DNA of 24,836 bases from an uncultured Collinsella sp. (lineage in GTDB: Bacteria; Actinomycetota; Coriobacteriia; Coriobacteriales; Coriobacteriaceae). The translations under genes were made by a program, and so were the position numbers. Positions 15,478-23,988 of the stretch are shown in pieces. The stretch spans positions 1 to 24,836 of the forward strand of contig CAUASQ010000007.1 of NCBI GenBank assembly GCA_958431945.1, in the 5' to 3' direction. Under the pieces are notes generated by a model. It made no database searches, had not been told where the DNA came from, and worked only from the letters and a program-made list of their open reading frames with translations. The first letter of the stretch is position 1, and each line of letters begins with the position of its first letter.

Positions 15478-15982
15478 CGGTACCAATCTGGACATCGACG
15501 ATGACCTGGCGGTAGCTGATGCCGCAGGAGTCGAGAATGCGGCGGCTGATACGGCCGTCATCGGTGTCGGCATACTTGTTGTCCAGGTAGACGACCTCGC
15601 CCACGCCCACCTGCGCCAGGATCTTGGCGCAGTCGTGGCACGGGAACAGCGTGACGTAGACCGTGGAACCCTCGAGGTCTTTGAGCGAGCCGCGGTAGTT
15701 GAGCACGGCGTTTGCCTCGGCATGCACCACGTAGTTGTGCTTGTCCTGCAACGGGTCATCGCTCGTGCCCCACGGGAAAAAGTCATCGTTGAGTGCCGAG
15801 GGCGTACCGTTGTAGCCCACCGAAAGGATGCGGTGGTTGGTGTTGGCGATGCACGCGCCCACCTGCGTGTTGGGGTCCTTACTGCGGCGCTGCGCGGCGA
15901 TGGCCACGCTCATAAAGAACTCATCCCAGCTAATAACGTCGCGGCGCTTGCCCGACGCAGTTTGATGAAGATCGTCCGACAT
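15458..15982 (-). CDS. comEB: Deoxycytidylate (dCMP) deaminase, ComEB-like
   Basis: Zinc enzyme that converts dCMP to dUMP for thymidylate synthesis. The 174 residues contain the cytidine/deoxycytidylate deaminase core: SWDEFFMSVAIAAQRRSKDP, VGACIAN, ILSVGYNGTP, the zinc and proton-transfer motif VVHAEANAVLN (His87, Glu89) and LFPCHDCAKIL (Cys115, Cys118), then EVVYLDNKYAD. Start ATG 15982 is preferred because GGAGG lies eight bases upstream; the open frame upstream has no such site. The last residues (GTGGQAQQ) are encoded by a GGGGACAGG-type repeat. It is 83 bases downstream of coaX, probably in one transcript. Confidence 0.94.
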   Translation of the reverse strand: MSDDLHQTASGKRRDVISWDEFFMSVAIAAQRRSKDPNTQVGACIANTNHRILSVGYNGTPSALNDDFFPWGTSDDPLQDKHNYVVHAEANAVLNYRGSLKDLEGSTVYVTLFPCHDCAKILAQVGVGEVVYLDNKYADTDDGRISRRILDSCGISYRQVIVDVQIGTGGQAQQ

Positions 15983-16065
15983 GGCAGACACCTCCGAAAT
16001 CGCAATAGTTTGACCTATTGTAGCAGGTGGAAGGCGGAGACGTTTTTGTCCCATCGCCCCCATCG

Positions 16066-16917
16066 CTACGCGCGACGGGGCTTTTGATTGATGTGGTAGA
16101 GCTCGGCGAGACCCCGCAGCGTCAGCGCATCGTCGACCGTCAGGCTATGGCCGACCAGCGCCGCAAGCGCCTCGGCATCGTCGCCAGTAATGACGATGGG
16201 CACATCGCCCTCCCCCGCGGCCTTGGTCGCGCGCATCTCGGCAAGCACCATGTCGAGCATGCCGTCGATGCGGGCAACCTCGCCCAAGACCACGCCCGAG
16301 CGCATGGCCTCACGCGTGTTGCGGCCGATGACGTGTGTCGGCGCCGAGGGCTCAACCTGAGGCAGGCGCGCCGCAGCGGCCGAGAGCGAACGGGCGCCGA
16401 GCGCCAGCCCCGGCGCGATAACGCCGCCGACAAAGGTACCGTGCGCGTCGATGACCTCGATATTGGTCGTGGTGCCCAGGTCGATCACAATGCACGGCGA
16501 GCCGTAGACGGCACGGGCTGCCACGGCGTCGGCGATGCGGTCGGGACCGATCTCGGCCGGGTCATCGTAGTGCACGGGTATGCCGGTCTTGAGGCCCGGC
16601 CCCACCGTGAGCACGCGCCCCGTGCAGGTACGGGAAAGTGCCGCCTTCCACGGGCGCTCGAGCGCCGGGACCACGCAGCTCAGCACAGCAGCCGCGGGCA
16701 CAAGCGCACCCGGCATGCCCGCATCGGCCGCCAGTGCGGCCATGACCTGCACGAGACGCATGCGTGCCTCGTCTGCTGTGATGCTCGACGGCGTGGTGAT
16801 CTCGCACGTCGCAAGCGGGCATTCCTGCGCCGCGGCCGAATCCTCGGCAAACAGGCCAAAGCGAATGAACGTGTTGCCCACGTCGACCGTCAATATATAT
16901 GCGCACCCATTAAGCAT
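16066..16917 (-). CDS. coaX: Type III pantothenate kinase
   Basis: First enzyme of coenzyme A synthesis, phosphorylating pantothenate in the cytoplasm. The 283 residues are slightly long for CoaX (about 255-265). The ASKHA-fold motifs are clear: LTVDVGNTFIRFGLF at the N-terminus (12-16 DVGNT), EIGPDRIADAVAA (GPDR 124-127, substrate binding), VIDLGTTTNIEVID (Asp146), and GGVIAPGL (164-171). Start ATG 16917 has AAAGGAG eight bases upstream. The upstream region is shared with the divergent OPT transporter and carries a small palindrome between the two promoters. Confidence 0.94.
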   Translation of the reverse strand: MLNGCAYILTVDVGNTFIRFGLFAEDSAAAQECPLATCEITTPSSITADEARMRLVQVMAALAADAGMPGALVPAAAVLSCVVPALERPWKAALSRTCTGRVLTVGPGLKTGIPVHYDDPAEIGPDRIADAVAARAVYGSPCIVIDLGTTTNIEVIDAHGTFVGGVIAPGLALGARSLSAAAARLPQVEPSAPTHVIGRNTREAMRSGVVLGEVARIDGMLDMVLAEMRATKAAGEGDVPIVITGDDAEALAALVGHSLTVDDALTLRGLAELYHINQKPRRA

Positions 16918-16944
16918 CGTCGGCGCTCCTTTCGTCTGCCCAGC

Positions 16945-16999
16945 AGTATATCGCCTACCTAAACCAGTCATCCCAAAATGACTAGCTTGCGGCTATACT
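16945..16999. promoter_or_regulatory. Divergent promoter region of coaX and the OPT transporter
   Basis: Two identical -10 boxes, TATACT, face away from each other: minus strand at 16950-16945 (coaX) and plus strand at 16994-16999 (OPT gene). Between them AGTCAT (16966-16971) and ATGACT (16978-16983) form an inverted repeat with a 6-base centre, well placed for a shared operator. The -35 boxes are poor (GATGAC for coaX). Confidence 0.45.
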
Positions 17000-17109
17000 G
17001 GTACGCGGTCGCGCGCGAGCTCACGCGGCGGCCCTTGGTAACCCGACTTCCCGCGCCGTATCCGTAGCGGCGCTCCCGGGGGAAGCGGATATACGCAAAG
17101 GAGTTCTAT

Positions 17110-18813
17110 ATGAGCAATCCCTCGAACCGCGCCTCGATGCGCGGGCAACTCACGCTGCGCGGCGTCGTCATCGGCGTCCTTGGCTGCGTGATTATCACGG
17201 CAAGCTCGGCCTACACCGCCCTCAAGATGGGCGCACTCCCCTGGCCGATCGTCTTCGCTGCCGTCATCTCGCTGTTCTTCCTTAAGCTCATGGGCAACGC
17301 CAGTCTCAACGAGGCAAACGTCACCCACACCATCATGTCCGCAGGCGCCATGGTCGCCGGCGGCTTGGCGTTTACCATCCCGGGCGCCTGGATGCTGGGC
17401 TATGCCGACCAGATCAGCTGGCTCGACATGTTTATCGTGGCACTCGCCGGCACCATCCTGGGCCTGCTGGCCACGGCACTCATCCACCGTCACTTTATCG
17501 TGGACGCCGCGCTGGAGTTCCCCACCGGCAACGCCGCAGCTCAGACCCTGCGCGCGACCGAGGCCGGCGGCAAGACCGGCAAGCAGCTCTTTGGCTCCAT
17601 GGCCATCGCCGGCATCTACAGCGTGCTGCGCGATGCTCTGGGCATTGTGCCCAGTATGCTGTGCACGCTCAACATCCCTGGCGTGACCTTTGCCATCTAC
17701 AACTCGCCCATGCTGCTCTCCGTCGGCTTCCTCGTGGGCTTCGCCCCCGTCGCCTTCTGGTTTGCCGGCGCGCTGCTGGGCAACTTTGGCATCATCGTGG
17801 GTGGCACCGCTGCCGGTCTGTTCGACGTTGTGACTGCACAGGGCATCGTCAAGTCCCTGGGCATGGGCCTCATGATGGGCTTTGGCGTCGCCGTCGTCCT
17901 CAAGGACATCCTGCCGCAGGTCGCCGGTATCGTCCGCGGTCTTGCCGCCGACAGCTCCACCGACACCGACGAGCAGTCGCTCATCTCGGGCTCCCTTAAG
18001 CTCGACGCCGGCATCATCGGCCTGGGCGCTGCCGCCATCGCCGTGATCATCGCCATCGTGCTTGACCTTGGCCCCGTTCCGGCCGTCATCGTGACGCTGT
18101 TCACCTTTGTCACCACCATCATGAGCGCACAGAGCTGCGGCCAGACGGGCATCGACCCCATGGAGATCTTTGGCCTCATCGTTATGCTCATCGTGGCTGC
18201 CTTCGCACAGATCGCTCAGGTCAAGCTGTTCTTTATCGCCGGCATCGTAGCCGTGGCGTGCGGCCTTGCGGGCGACGTCATGAACGATTTTAAGGCCGGC
18301 GCCGTGCTGGGCACCAACCCGCGTGCGCAGTGGATCGGCCAAGCCATTGGCGGCATCGTGGGCGCCCTGGTCGCCGCAGCCGTCATGGTCGCGCTCGTCA
18401 CCGCCTATGGCCCGGACGCCTTTGGCCCCGACAAGAGCTTTGTTGCCGCGCAGGCAAGCGTCGTCGCCACCATGGTCTCGGGCATCCCGAGCGTGCCGTG
18501 GTTCGTTGGCGGCTTTATCGCCGGCATCGTCATGTACTGGCTCGGCATTCCGGCCATGATGATCGGCCTGGGCGTGTACCTGCCGTTCTACATGTCACTC
18601 ACGGCATTCCTGGGCTCCTGCGTCAAGCTCGCCTACGATAAGTGGTCCGCCCACCGCGACGCCACCGCTGGTCTTTCCGACGAGGAGAGGGCTGCCAAGG
18701 ACGCCGCCTTCCAGGAACAGGGTCTGGTCGTTGCCAGCGGCCTGCTCGGCGGCGAGTCCATCGTCGGCGTTATCCTGGCGTTTGTCTCCGTGGGCTTAAG
18801 CCTGCTGGGCTAA
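17110..18813 (+). CDS. OPT-family oligopeptide transporter
   Basis: A 567-residue polytopic membrane protein with about 14 hydrophobic segments. It matches the OPT family: the N-terminal LTLRGVVIGVLGCVIITASSAY and ALKMGALPWPIVFAA blocks, then NEANVTHTIMSAGAMVAGGLAFTIPGAW, then LEFPTGNAAAQTLRATEAGGK (the family's FPxGxA motif), and a late FVGGFIAGIVMYWLGIPAMMIGLGVYLP. OPT proteins import peptides or metal chelates; the substrate here is unknown. Start ATG 17110 has AAAGGAG. The leader of about 110 bases can fold (for example CCGTATCCG with CGGATATACG). A strong terminator follows the gene. Confidence 0.93.
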   Translation: MSNPSNRASMRGQLTLRGVVIGVLGCVIITASSAYTALKMGALPWPIVFAAVISLFFLKLMGNASLNEANVTHTIMSAGAMVAGGLAFTIPGAWMLGYADQISWLDMFIVALAGTILGLLATALIHRHFIVDAALEFPTGNAAAQTLRATEAGGKTGKQLFGSMAIAGIYSVLRDALGIVPSMLCTLNIPGVTFAIYNSPMLLSVGFLVGFAPVAFWFAGALLGNFGIIVGGTAAGLFDVVTAQGIVKSLGMGLMMGFGVAVVLKDILPQVAGIVRGLAADSSTDTDEQSLISGSLKLDAGIIGLGAAAIAVIIAIVLDLGPVPAVIVTLFTFVTTIMSAQSCGQTGIDPMEIFGLIVMLIVAAFAQIAQVKLFFIAGIVAVACGLAGDVMNDFKAGAVLGTNPRAQWIGQAIGGIVGALVAAAVMVALVTAYGPDAFGPDKSFVAAQASVVATMVSGIPSVPWFVGGFIAGIVMYWLGIPAMMIGLGVYLPFYMSLTAFLGSCVKLAYDKWSAHRDATAGLSDEERAAKDAAFQEQGLVVASGLLGGESIVGVILAFVSVGLSLLG

Positions 18814-18854
18814 GTCGAGCAGCTGCTCGACAGCAACCATATTGCCTACGATTT

Positions 18855-18894
18855 GCCCGGTCGGTAGCTTTCGCGGCTACCGACCGGGCTTTTT
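18855..18894 (+). terminator. Intrinsic terminator of the OPT gene
   Basis: GCCCGGTCGGTAGC (18855-18868) pairs perfectly with GCTACCGACCGGGC (18876-18889) around a 7-base loop, followed by TTTTT (18890-18894). A textbook Rho-independent terminator, 41 bases after the stop codon. Confidence 0.92.
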
Positions 18895-18910
18895 GATATC
18901 GAAACAAAGA

Positions 18911-18947
18911 AAGGCCGGCGCGCTGCATTTAACAGCGCGCCGGCCTT
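18911..18947 (-). terminator. Intrinsic terminator of the surface protein gene
   Basis: AAGGCCGGCGCGCTG (18911-18925) pairs perfectly over 15 bp with CAGCGCGCCGGCCTT (18933-18947). On the minus strand it is followed by the T-rich TTTCTTTGTTTCG. It lies 66 bases past the stop codon of the minus-strand gene and back-to-back with the OPT terminator. Confidence 0.85.
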
Positions 18948-19013
18948 ATCGTTTGGCTAACGAGACGGTCCCGTTATGAATTGAAGTTCGTTGCAGAAAC
19001 TACGCTCGAAACG

Positions 19014-22000
19014 CTACATCTGCTTGCGACGACGATCGCTCAGCGTCACACCAGCGGCCACGAGGGTGATACCGCCGATGACGAACACCTCGCCCGCAAG
19101 AGCGGAATTGTCGCCAGTCTGGGCGAGCGCGGCCGACGTGGCCTTCTTCTTGGCGACAGGAGCCTTTGCAGCAGCCTGTGCAACCTGAGGCTTGGCCTGC
19201 GGCTCAGCCTTGGGATGATACTTGTCGTACTCGGCCTGCGCGGCAGCCAGGGCATCCTTGGCATCGCCAAGCTCAGCCAGCACGGCGGCATAGGCGTCGT
19301 TGGCATCGGACAGCTTGGCATCGGCATCGCTCAGGGCAGCCTTGAGACCAGCGGCGGCATCGACGGCAGCCTTGTAGCGAGCGTAGGCAGCGTTCAGCTT
19401 GACCAGCTTCTCGTTGCCCGTCGTGCCCGCGGCAAGGGATGCCTTGTGGTCGACAGCCTCAAGATCGGCCTTGAGTGCCTCATCGCTGGCAAGCTCAGCC
19501 TTGGCCTTGACGATCTCGAAGTTCGCATCGACGACGGCTTCGTTGGCGGCCTCGAGCTGCTTCTGGGCATCGGCGACGCCGGCGACGGCGGCTTCATAGG
19601 CGACCTTGGCGTCGTCGACCGCCTTCTGAGCGCCGGCGAAGCGCTCGAAGGCCTTGTTTGCGCCGGTCAGCTCGCCCTCGGCAGCCTTGGCCTTGGCCTG
19701 TGCGTCGGACACAGCCTGCGCCTTGGCGGCAACCGCCTGCTTGGCGTCCGAAAGAGCAGTCGCGGCCTGGACATCTGCGGCCTGGGCCTTGTCTACACCA
19801 GCCTGGGCGGCATCGTCGGCCTTCTTTGCCTCGTCAAGCGAGCCCTGCTTATTCGCAAGGTCCGCCTGGGCGGCATCGCGCTTGGCGGCAAGGTCCTTGA
19901 CCGAAGCCGTGGCATTGTCATACGCCTCGTTGGCCTTATCGGACTTTGTCTTGGCGGTATCGCGGACGCTGCGAGCCTTCGCCTTGCGAGCAGCGGCCTC
20001 GTCAGCCTTCGTCTTGCTGTCAGCAAGCGTGGCGTTTGCCTTATCGAGAGCTGCCTGGGCAGTAGCGGCCTTGCTCTTGGCGGCATCGAGGTTCTGCTTG
20101 AGGGACTCGATGTCAATTCCGCCGAGCGCGTCCTTCGCGGCGTCGTATACCGTCTTCGCGGCGGCGGTGCCGGACTTAGCCTTCTCGTACTCGCCCTTGG
20201 CGGTGTTCACGTTCGTGTCTGCCGCGGTATAGGCGTCATGTGCCGCATCCTGCTTATTTACAGCTGCGAAGTAAGCTTCCTTGGTAGTACCGAAGTTCTT
20301 CTGCGCCTCTGCCAGCTTATTCTGAAGCTGCTTCAGCTGCTCCTTCTGCTCCTGAGTGCCGCCTGCATTGTAAGCGGAATCGATGTAGTCGGTGACGAGC
20401 TTCTTGAACTCGGAGACAGTGAAATCCTTCTGCCCCGTGCTTCCACTATAGTCGAAAATGGTTACCTCGGAATCGGTGTTCTTACCGCTACCGGTTGCGA
20501 TGCCGATAGCCTTCGCGCCGGCATCGATGATGTTGAGATAGTGTCCGCACTCATGGTAGATGCTGTTGTAGTGCTGGTAGATATAGTAGGAATCATATCG
20601 GTGGCTACCGAGCTCGTCGCCATACTGCGCGACGTACTTATCGAATGCCTCCTTCTCCTGGGTATAGAGACCGGTATATGGCCAACCGAGGGTATCCTCT
20701 GTTTCGCCTCCGGTGTATGCTCCGCCGCCGCCTGCAAGGTTCTCACCTTGATCGAAATAGCAGTTCGAGTGTCCCCAGATGTTCGATGAATATGATGCAT
20801 TGAGGGCGGCTGCCGCAGTCATGCGGAGGCTGACGCTGAGCTCCGACTGGCCGTTCGCCTTGCGGAGGTTGTTCTGGGTGTCGAGATATGTCAGGGCGTT
20901 GCGCATCTGCTCCAGGGAAAGCGGATTGGTGTCGCGAGACATGTCCTGATCGACGTACTGGTCATACCATTCAGCCTTGTCATCGGTACCGGTCAGCATC
21001 GATACGGCGTCCTGGGCGTTCTTCTTCTGCGTTGCTGTGAACTGGCTGCCGCCGATGATGTAGTTCATGAAGCCGAACATACCCTGACTGATGACATTCT
21101 GGTCAACGGTCATGTTGGACTTGAGGTCAGCAATCTGTTGCTCAAGAGCCTCAACCTGGACATTAGCAGCGTCATAGGCCTTTTCCGCGGCGTTCGAAGC
21201 AGCGCAGGCTGCCTCCCACTCGCTGCGCTTCTGCTTGCGAACTTCGACAAGCTTATCGTACGCGGTCTTCTTGTCGGCCTCGGTCTGCTGGGCCTGCTCG
21301 TATGCCGACTTCGCGGCGTCACGCTTACTGGCGGCGGCGTTGTACTCCTTGTTTGCCGCATCGTATGCAGACTGGGCAGATGCCACAGCAGCGTTGGCGG
21401 CGTTGGCCTTCTCCTGCGCGGCAACGACGGCAGCCTGGGCGGCCTGCAGATTTGTCTGTGCGGTGGCGTCGGCATCCGTCGCGGCATTGAGCTCCGTCTG
21501 CGCGGTCTTGAGCTCACCAGCAGCAGCGTTCTTGGCGGCCTCAAGCGCACTCAGGTCAACACCCGTACCCGAGACGGCAGCATCGAGCGCGGCCTGCGCC
21601 TGGCTGAGCTTCTGCTGGGCGTTATCGCGCGCGGTGGTTGCGGCTGCGAGCGCAGCGGCAGTCTCCTGCTTCTTGGCCTGGGCGGAAGTCAGAGCGGCCT
21701 CGGTATTCTGCTTTTCCTGCCGGGCGCTGGCCTCGGCAGCCTTGGCCTGGTCCAGATTGGCCTGTGCAGTAGTAACGGCCTTATTGGCGTCATCGAGCTT
21801 TGCCTGCGCGTCCTCGACGGCCTTCTTGGCGGCCTCGTACTCGTCCATACCCATGGCCTTGAGCTTGGCCTGGGCATCATCGAGGGCCTTCTTGGCCTCA
21901 TCCTGCTTTGCCTTGGCGTCCTTGAGTGCCTGGGTCTTGTCCTCGACACTCTTGTTGGCTTGATCGAGTTGATCGTTCAGGTCGCCCAGCTTCTTCTGCT

Positions 22001-22469
22001 GCTGCTCGGTCTTTTCGACGGCGGCTTTGAGCTCGTCAATCTTCTCCTGGAGCGCGGCGACTTCTGCTGCGTTCTGCTCGATTTCGTTGTCGCTCACAGC
22101 CTGCGAGGCCTGATTCTTTTGCTGCTGCGCCTGCTTTTGAGACTGGCCCGCCGCGTCGGCCTTCTTCTGGGCGGCATCGTAGGCGGCCTGAGCGTCCTTG
22201 AGCTGCTTTGCCGACTCCTCGGCCAGCTGGGCAGCCGTCTTTACGACCGCTTGGTTACCGGCGGCAACGGTGTTCTCTACAGAACTACCCCCCCCCTGAA
22301 CAGAATCGCCGTTATCGGTTGACGGTGCGGCGATTGCCGCCAGCGGCGACATGAGCGGCTGAGCGATGAGGCCCGCCGTCAAAACGGTTGCGACGGCGCG
22401 GTTAGCAACGCCCTTGACGTTGACAGTCTTGGCCCGAGGCTCAAAGTGTTGTGGACTGTAGTTTGCCAT
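19014..22469 (-). CDS. Sortase-anchored CAP-domain surface protein with two coiled-coil arms
   Basis: A 1151-residue predicted cell-surface protein. It has a long signal peptide (hydrophobic part about 25-48, cleavage near AIAA). An Ala/Gln/Lys-rich coiled coil spans about 75-500. A CAP/SCP domain spans about 510-690, with conserved-looking WGHSN (about 562), GENLAGGG and YHECGHYLN (about 635). A second coiled coil spans about 705-1085, followed by a Lys/Pro/Ala wall-spanning part and a C-terminal sorting signal: LAQTG at 1115-1119, a hydrophobic helix and the tail RRRKQM. The LAXTG form suits class E sortases rather than LPXTG enzymes. Start ATG 22469 has AAGGGAG. A run of nine G at about codons 59-62 could switch the gene off. 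Adhesion or cell-cell contact is possible but inferred. Confidence 0.85.
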   Translation of the reverse strand: MANYSPQHFEPRAKTVNVKGVANRAVATVLTAGLIAQPLMSPLAAIAAPSTDNGDSVQGGGSSVENTVAAGNQAVVKTAAQLAEESAKQLKDAQAAYDAAQKKADAAGQSQKQAQQQKNQASQAVSDNEIEQNAAEVAALQEKIDELKAAVEKTEQQQKKLGDLNDQLDQANKSVEDKTQALKDAKAKQDEAKKALDDAQAKLKAMGMDEYEAAKKAVEDAQAKLDDANKAVTTAQANLDQAKAAEASARQEKQNTEAALTSAQAKKQETAAALAAATTARDNAQQKLSQAQAALDAAVSGTGVDLSALEAAKNAAAGELKTAQTELNAATDADATAQTNLQAAQAAVVAAQEKANAANAAVASAQSAYDAANKEYNAAASKRDAAKSAYEQAQQTEADKKTAYDKLVEVRKQKRSEWEAACAASNAAEKAYDAANVQVEALEQQIADLKSNMTVDQNVISQGMFGFMNYIIGGSQFTATQKKNAQDAVSMLTGTDDKAEWYDQYVDQDMSRDTNPLSLEQMRNALTYLDTQNNLRKANGQSELSVSLRMTAAAALNASYSSNIWGHSNCYFDQGENLAGGGGAYTGGETEDTLGWPYTGLYTQEKEAFDKYVAQYGDELGSHRYDSYYIYQHYNSIYHECGHYLNIIDAGAKAIGIATGSGKNTDSEVTIFDYSGSTGQKDFTVSEFKKLVTDYIDSAYNAGGTQEQKEQLKQLQNKLAEAQKNFGTTKEAYFAAVNKQDAAHDAYTAADTNVNTAKGEYEKAKSGTAAAKTVYDAAKDALGGIDIESLKQNLDAAKSKAATAQAALDKANATLADSKTKADEAAARKAKARSVRDTAKTKSDKANEAYDNATASVKDLAAKRDAAQADLANKQGSLDEAKKADDAAQAGVDKAQAADVQAATALSDAKQAVAAKAQAVSDAQAKAKAAEGELTGANKAFERFAGAQKAVDDAKVAYEAAVAGVADAQKQLEAANEAVVDANFEIVKAKAELASDEALKADLEAVDHKASLAAGTTGNEKLVKLNAAYARYKAAVDAAAGLKAALSDADAKLSDANDAYAAVLAELGDAKDALAAAQAEYDKYHPKAEPQAKPQVAQAAAKAPVAKKKATSAALAQTGDNSALAGEVFVIGGITLVAAGVTLSDRRRKQM
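22288..22296 (-). repeat. Homopolymer G9 tract in the surface protein gene
   Basis: Nine C on the plus strand, nine G on the coding strand, in the codons for Gln-Gly-Gly-Gly-Ser just after the signal peptide. With nine the frame is open. With eight G the frame reads GTA GTT CTG TAG; with ten it reads TAG at once. Either one-base slip thus truncates the protein near residue 63. Confidence 0.9.
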
Positions 22470-22776
22470 GGCTTTCTCCCTTTGACACGGATGTATCCAT
22501 ACGTATCAAACGGTAGCTGTCGATTTTTGAATTCTGTTGCGCAACATTGGCGACCAGCGTATTTTTTGAAATTCGTGCTCCTGTGCTTCACAATTTCGTC
22601 ACATTTGAAGGAGCTGGTGCATCATATTTTCGCGGGATGGAATTGAGCCTGTGATTTGCATTTGCTCCCGCGTCATCCGCCCTATCGGATTCCGCATCCA
22701 ACAGACACCCCGCCCGCCACGGTGTAGAGTTAAGACAACGGGCGCGTTGCGCGGACCGCGCTGGAACGAGGTGGAC
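22470..22776. promoter_or_regulatory. Intergenic region between two divergent genes
   Basis: About 307 bases without a recognised gene, holding the promoters of the minus-strand surface protein and the plus-strand DUF389 gene. It is less GC-rich than its surroundings. Visible symmetrical sites are a perfect 10-base palindrome, GTTGCGCAAC (22536-22545), and near the surface gene GGATGTATCC and ATACGTAT, which may be operators. TTGCGC and TATTTT with 17 bases between (plus strand, from about 22537) could be a promoter. None is certain. Confidence 0.35.
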
Positions 22777-23916
22777 ATGGAACTCGACAAACAACAGATC
22801 AAGCGACTACGCGAACGCCATCACCGGCGCCACGGCATCCGCCCCGCCCATAGTGAGGCTGCCGAGCAGGCTGGTCGCTTTTTAAAGCGCGCGTTCAACA
22901 TTCGCGAGGGACGCGCGCCCTACCACGTGATTCGCAAGCGTTTTGTAAACGGCGCGCGTCCGACTGGCTCTCACCTGTGTATCCTCATCATCGCCATGCT
23001 TATCGCGAGCATCGGCCTCGATATCGATTCGGACATCGCCATCGTGGGCGCCATGCTCATCTGCCCGCTTATGGGATCGGTCCTTGCCATGGCATATGGC
23101 ATCGCCACGCTCGACCGCGAGATTACCGTCGAAGCCGTCGCCAGCCTTGCGCTGCAGATGGCCTTTTGCCTGGTCACGTCCACGTTGTACTTTAAGCTCT
23201 CGCCCCTTGGCACCACCACGGCCGCCATCATCGACAACTCGACGCCCACCGTGTGGGACCTTGCTGTCGCCCTCGCGGGCGGCTTTGCGGGCGGGCTGGG
23301 CAACTCGCGCGATCAGGAGCCTTCGACGCTCATTGCCGGCGTAGCCGTGGCGACCGCGCTCATGCCGCCCCTGTGCGCGGCGGGTTATGGTATCGCCATC
23401 GCGAGCGGGTCGCTGTTCCTCTCAGCCCTCTACGAGTTTGGCATCAACGTCGTCTTTATCGCGCTGGCGGCCGAAGCCGTATTGCTTCTTTTACGTGTAC
23501 CGCTCAAGCGCGACCTCAACGGCGACGGCATTGTGACCGCCGAGGAAAACGCTGAGGTCGACGAGCTGTCACGCAAGGTGCGCCGCCGCATTATTGTGGG
23601 CACGGTAGTCTTTGCCATCCCCTGCATCGTTATGACCGCGGGTTCCATTGGCTCGGCGCAGGCCGGCGTGCAGGACGGCTACGGCGTCACCGAAACCACG
23701 CGCGAGCTTGCCGCGGTGCTGCCGGGCTTTAAGGACTACACCGTCGCCGTCGAGACCTCGGCCACCGAAGGCGAGGAGGAGGGCGTCGTCGAGCGTGAGA
23801 TTGTCGCCCATGTGACAACGAGCGAGGCGCTCGGGACGCACGACCGCCACGTTGCTCGCAAGCTCATCGACCTCAACGTGCCCGATCTCGACCGCGTGGA
23901 ATTTGATGTGGAGTAA
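22777..23916 (+). CDS. DUF389 membrane protein with an EF-hand-like loop
   Basis: A 379-residue membrane protein of the DUF389 family (TIGR00341-like), function unknown. A basic N-terminal stretch (about 1-60) is followed by hydrophobic segments at about 66-82, 85-110, 118-135, 160-175, 185-212 and 222-240. The family blocks IVGAMLICPLMGSVLAMAYG and LAGGFAGGLGNSRDQEPS, plus VAVATALMPPLCAAGYG, are present. Between the last two helices, residues 246-257 (DLNGDGIVTAEE) fit the calcium-binding EF-hand loop pattern. A soluble tail follows the helix near 271-290. Start ATG 22777 has GAGGTG just upstream; the frame further upstream has no domain. Flanking basic residues place the loop on the cytoplasmic side. 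Confidence 0.85.
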   Translation: MELDKQQIKRLRERHHRRHGIRPAHSEAAEQAGRFLKRAFNIREGRAPYHVIRKRFVNGARPTGSHLCILIIAMLIASIGLDIDSDIAIVGAMLICPLMGSVLAMAYGIATLDREITVEAVASLALQMAFCLVTSTLYFKLSPLGTTTAAIIDNSTPTVWDLAVALAGGFAGGLGNSRDQEPSTLIAGVAVATALMPPLCAAGYGIAIASGSLFLSALYEFGINVVFIALAAEAVLLLLRVPLKRDLNGDGIVTAEENAEVDELSRKVRRRIIVGTVVFAIPCIVMTAGSIGSAQAGVQDGYGVTETTRELAAVLPGFKDYTVAVETSATEGEEEGVVEREIVAHVTTSEALGTHDRHVARKLIDLNVPDLDRVEFDVE

Positions 23917-23988
23917 TGCGGAGCATGGGATGGCTCCCGCGCACAGGCGCAAGTCGCGGCGAGGCTCAGACGCGACGCAGGCACAAGC

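Noticed and set aside
17000..17109. A known riboswitch class upstream of the OPT gene
   Set aside because: No cobalamin, SAM, TPP, glycine or cyclic di-AMP core motif could be recognised.
18981..20789. A 602-codon open frame opposite the surface protein gene
   Set aside because: Leu/Gly/Ser-rich shadow of the repetitive Ala/Lys coding sequence on the minus strand; no ribosome binding site and no family.
22651..22776. An upstream extension of the DUF389 protein
   Set aside because: The added residues show no family similarity and the first ATG lacks a ribosome binding site; ATG 22777 fits better.
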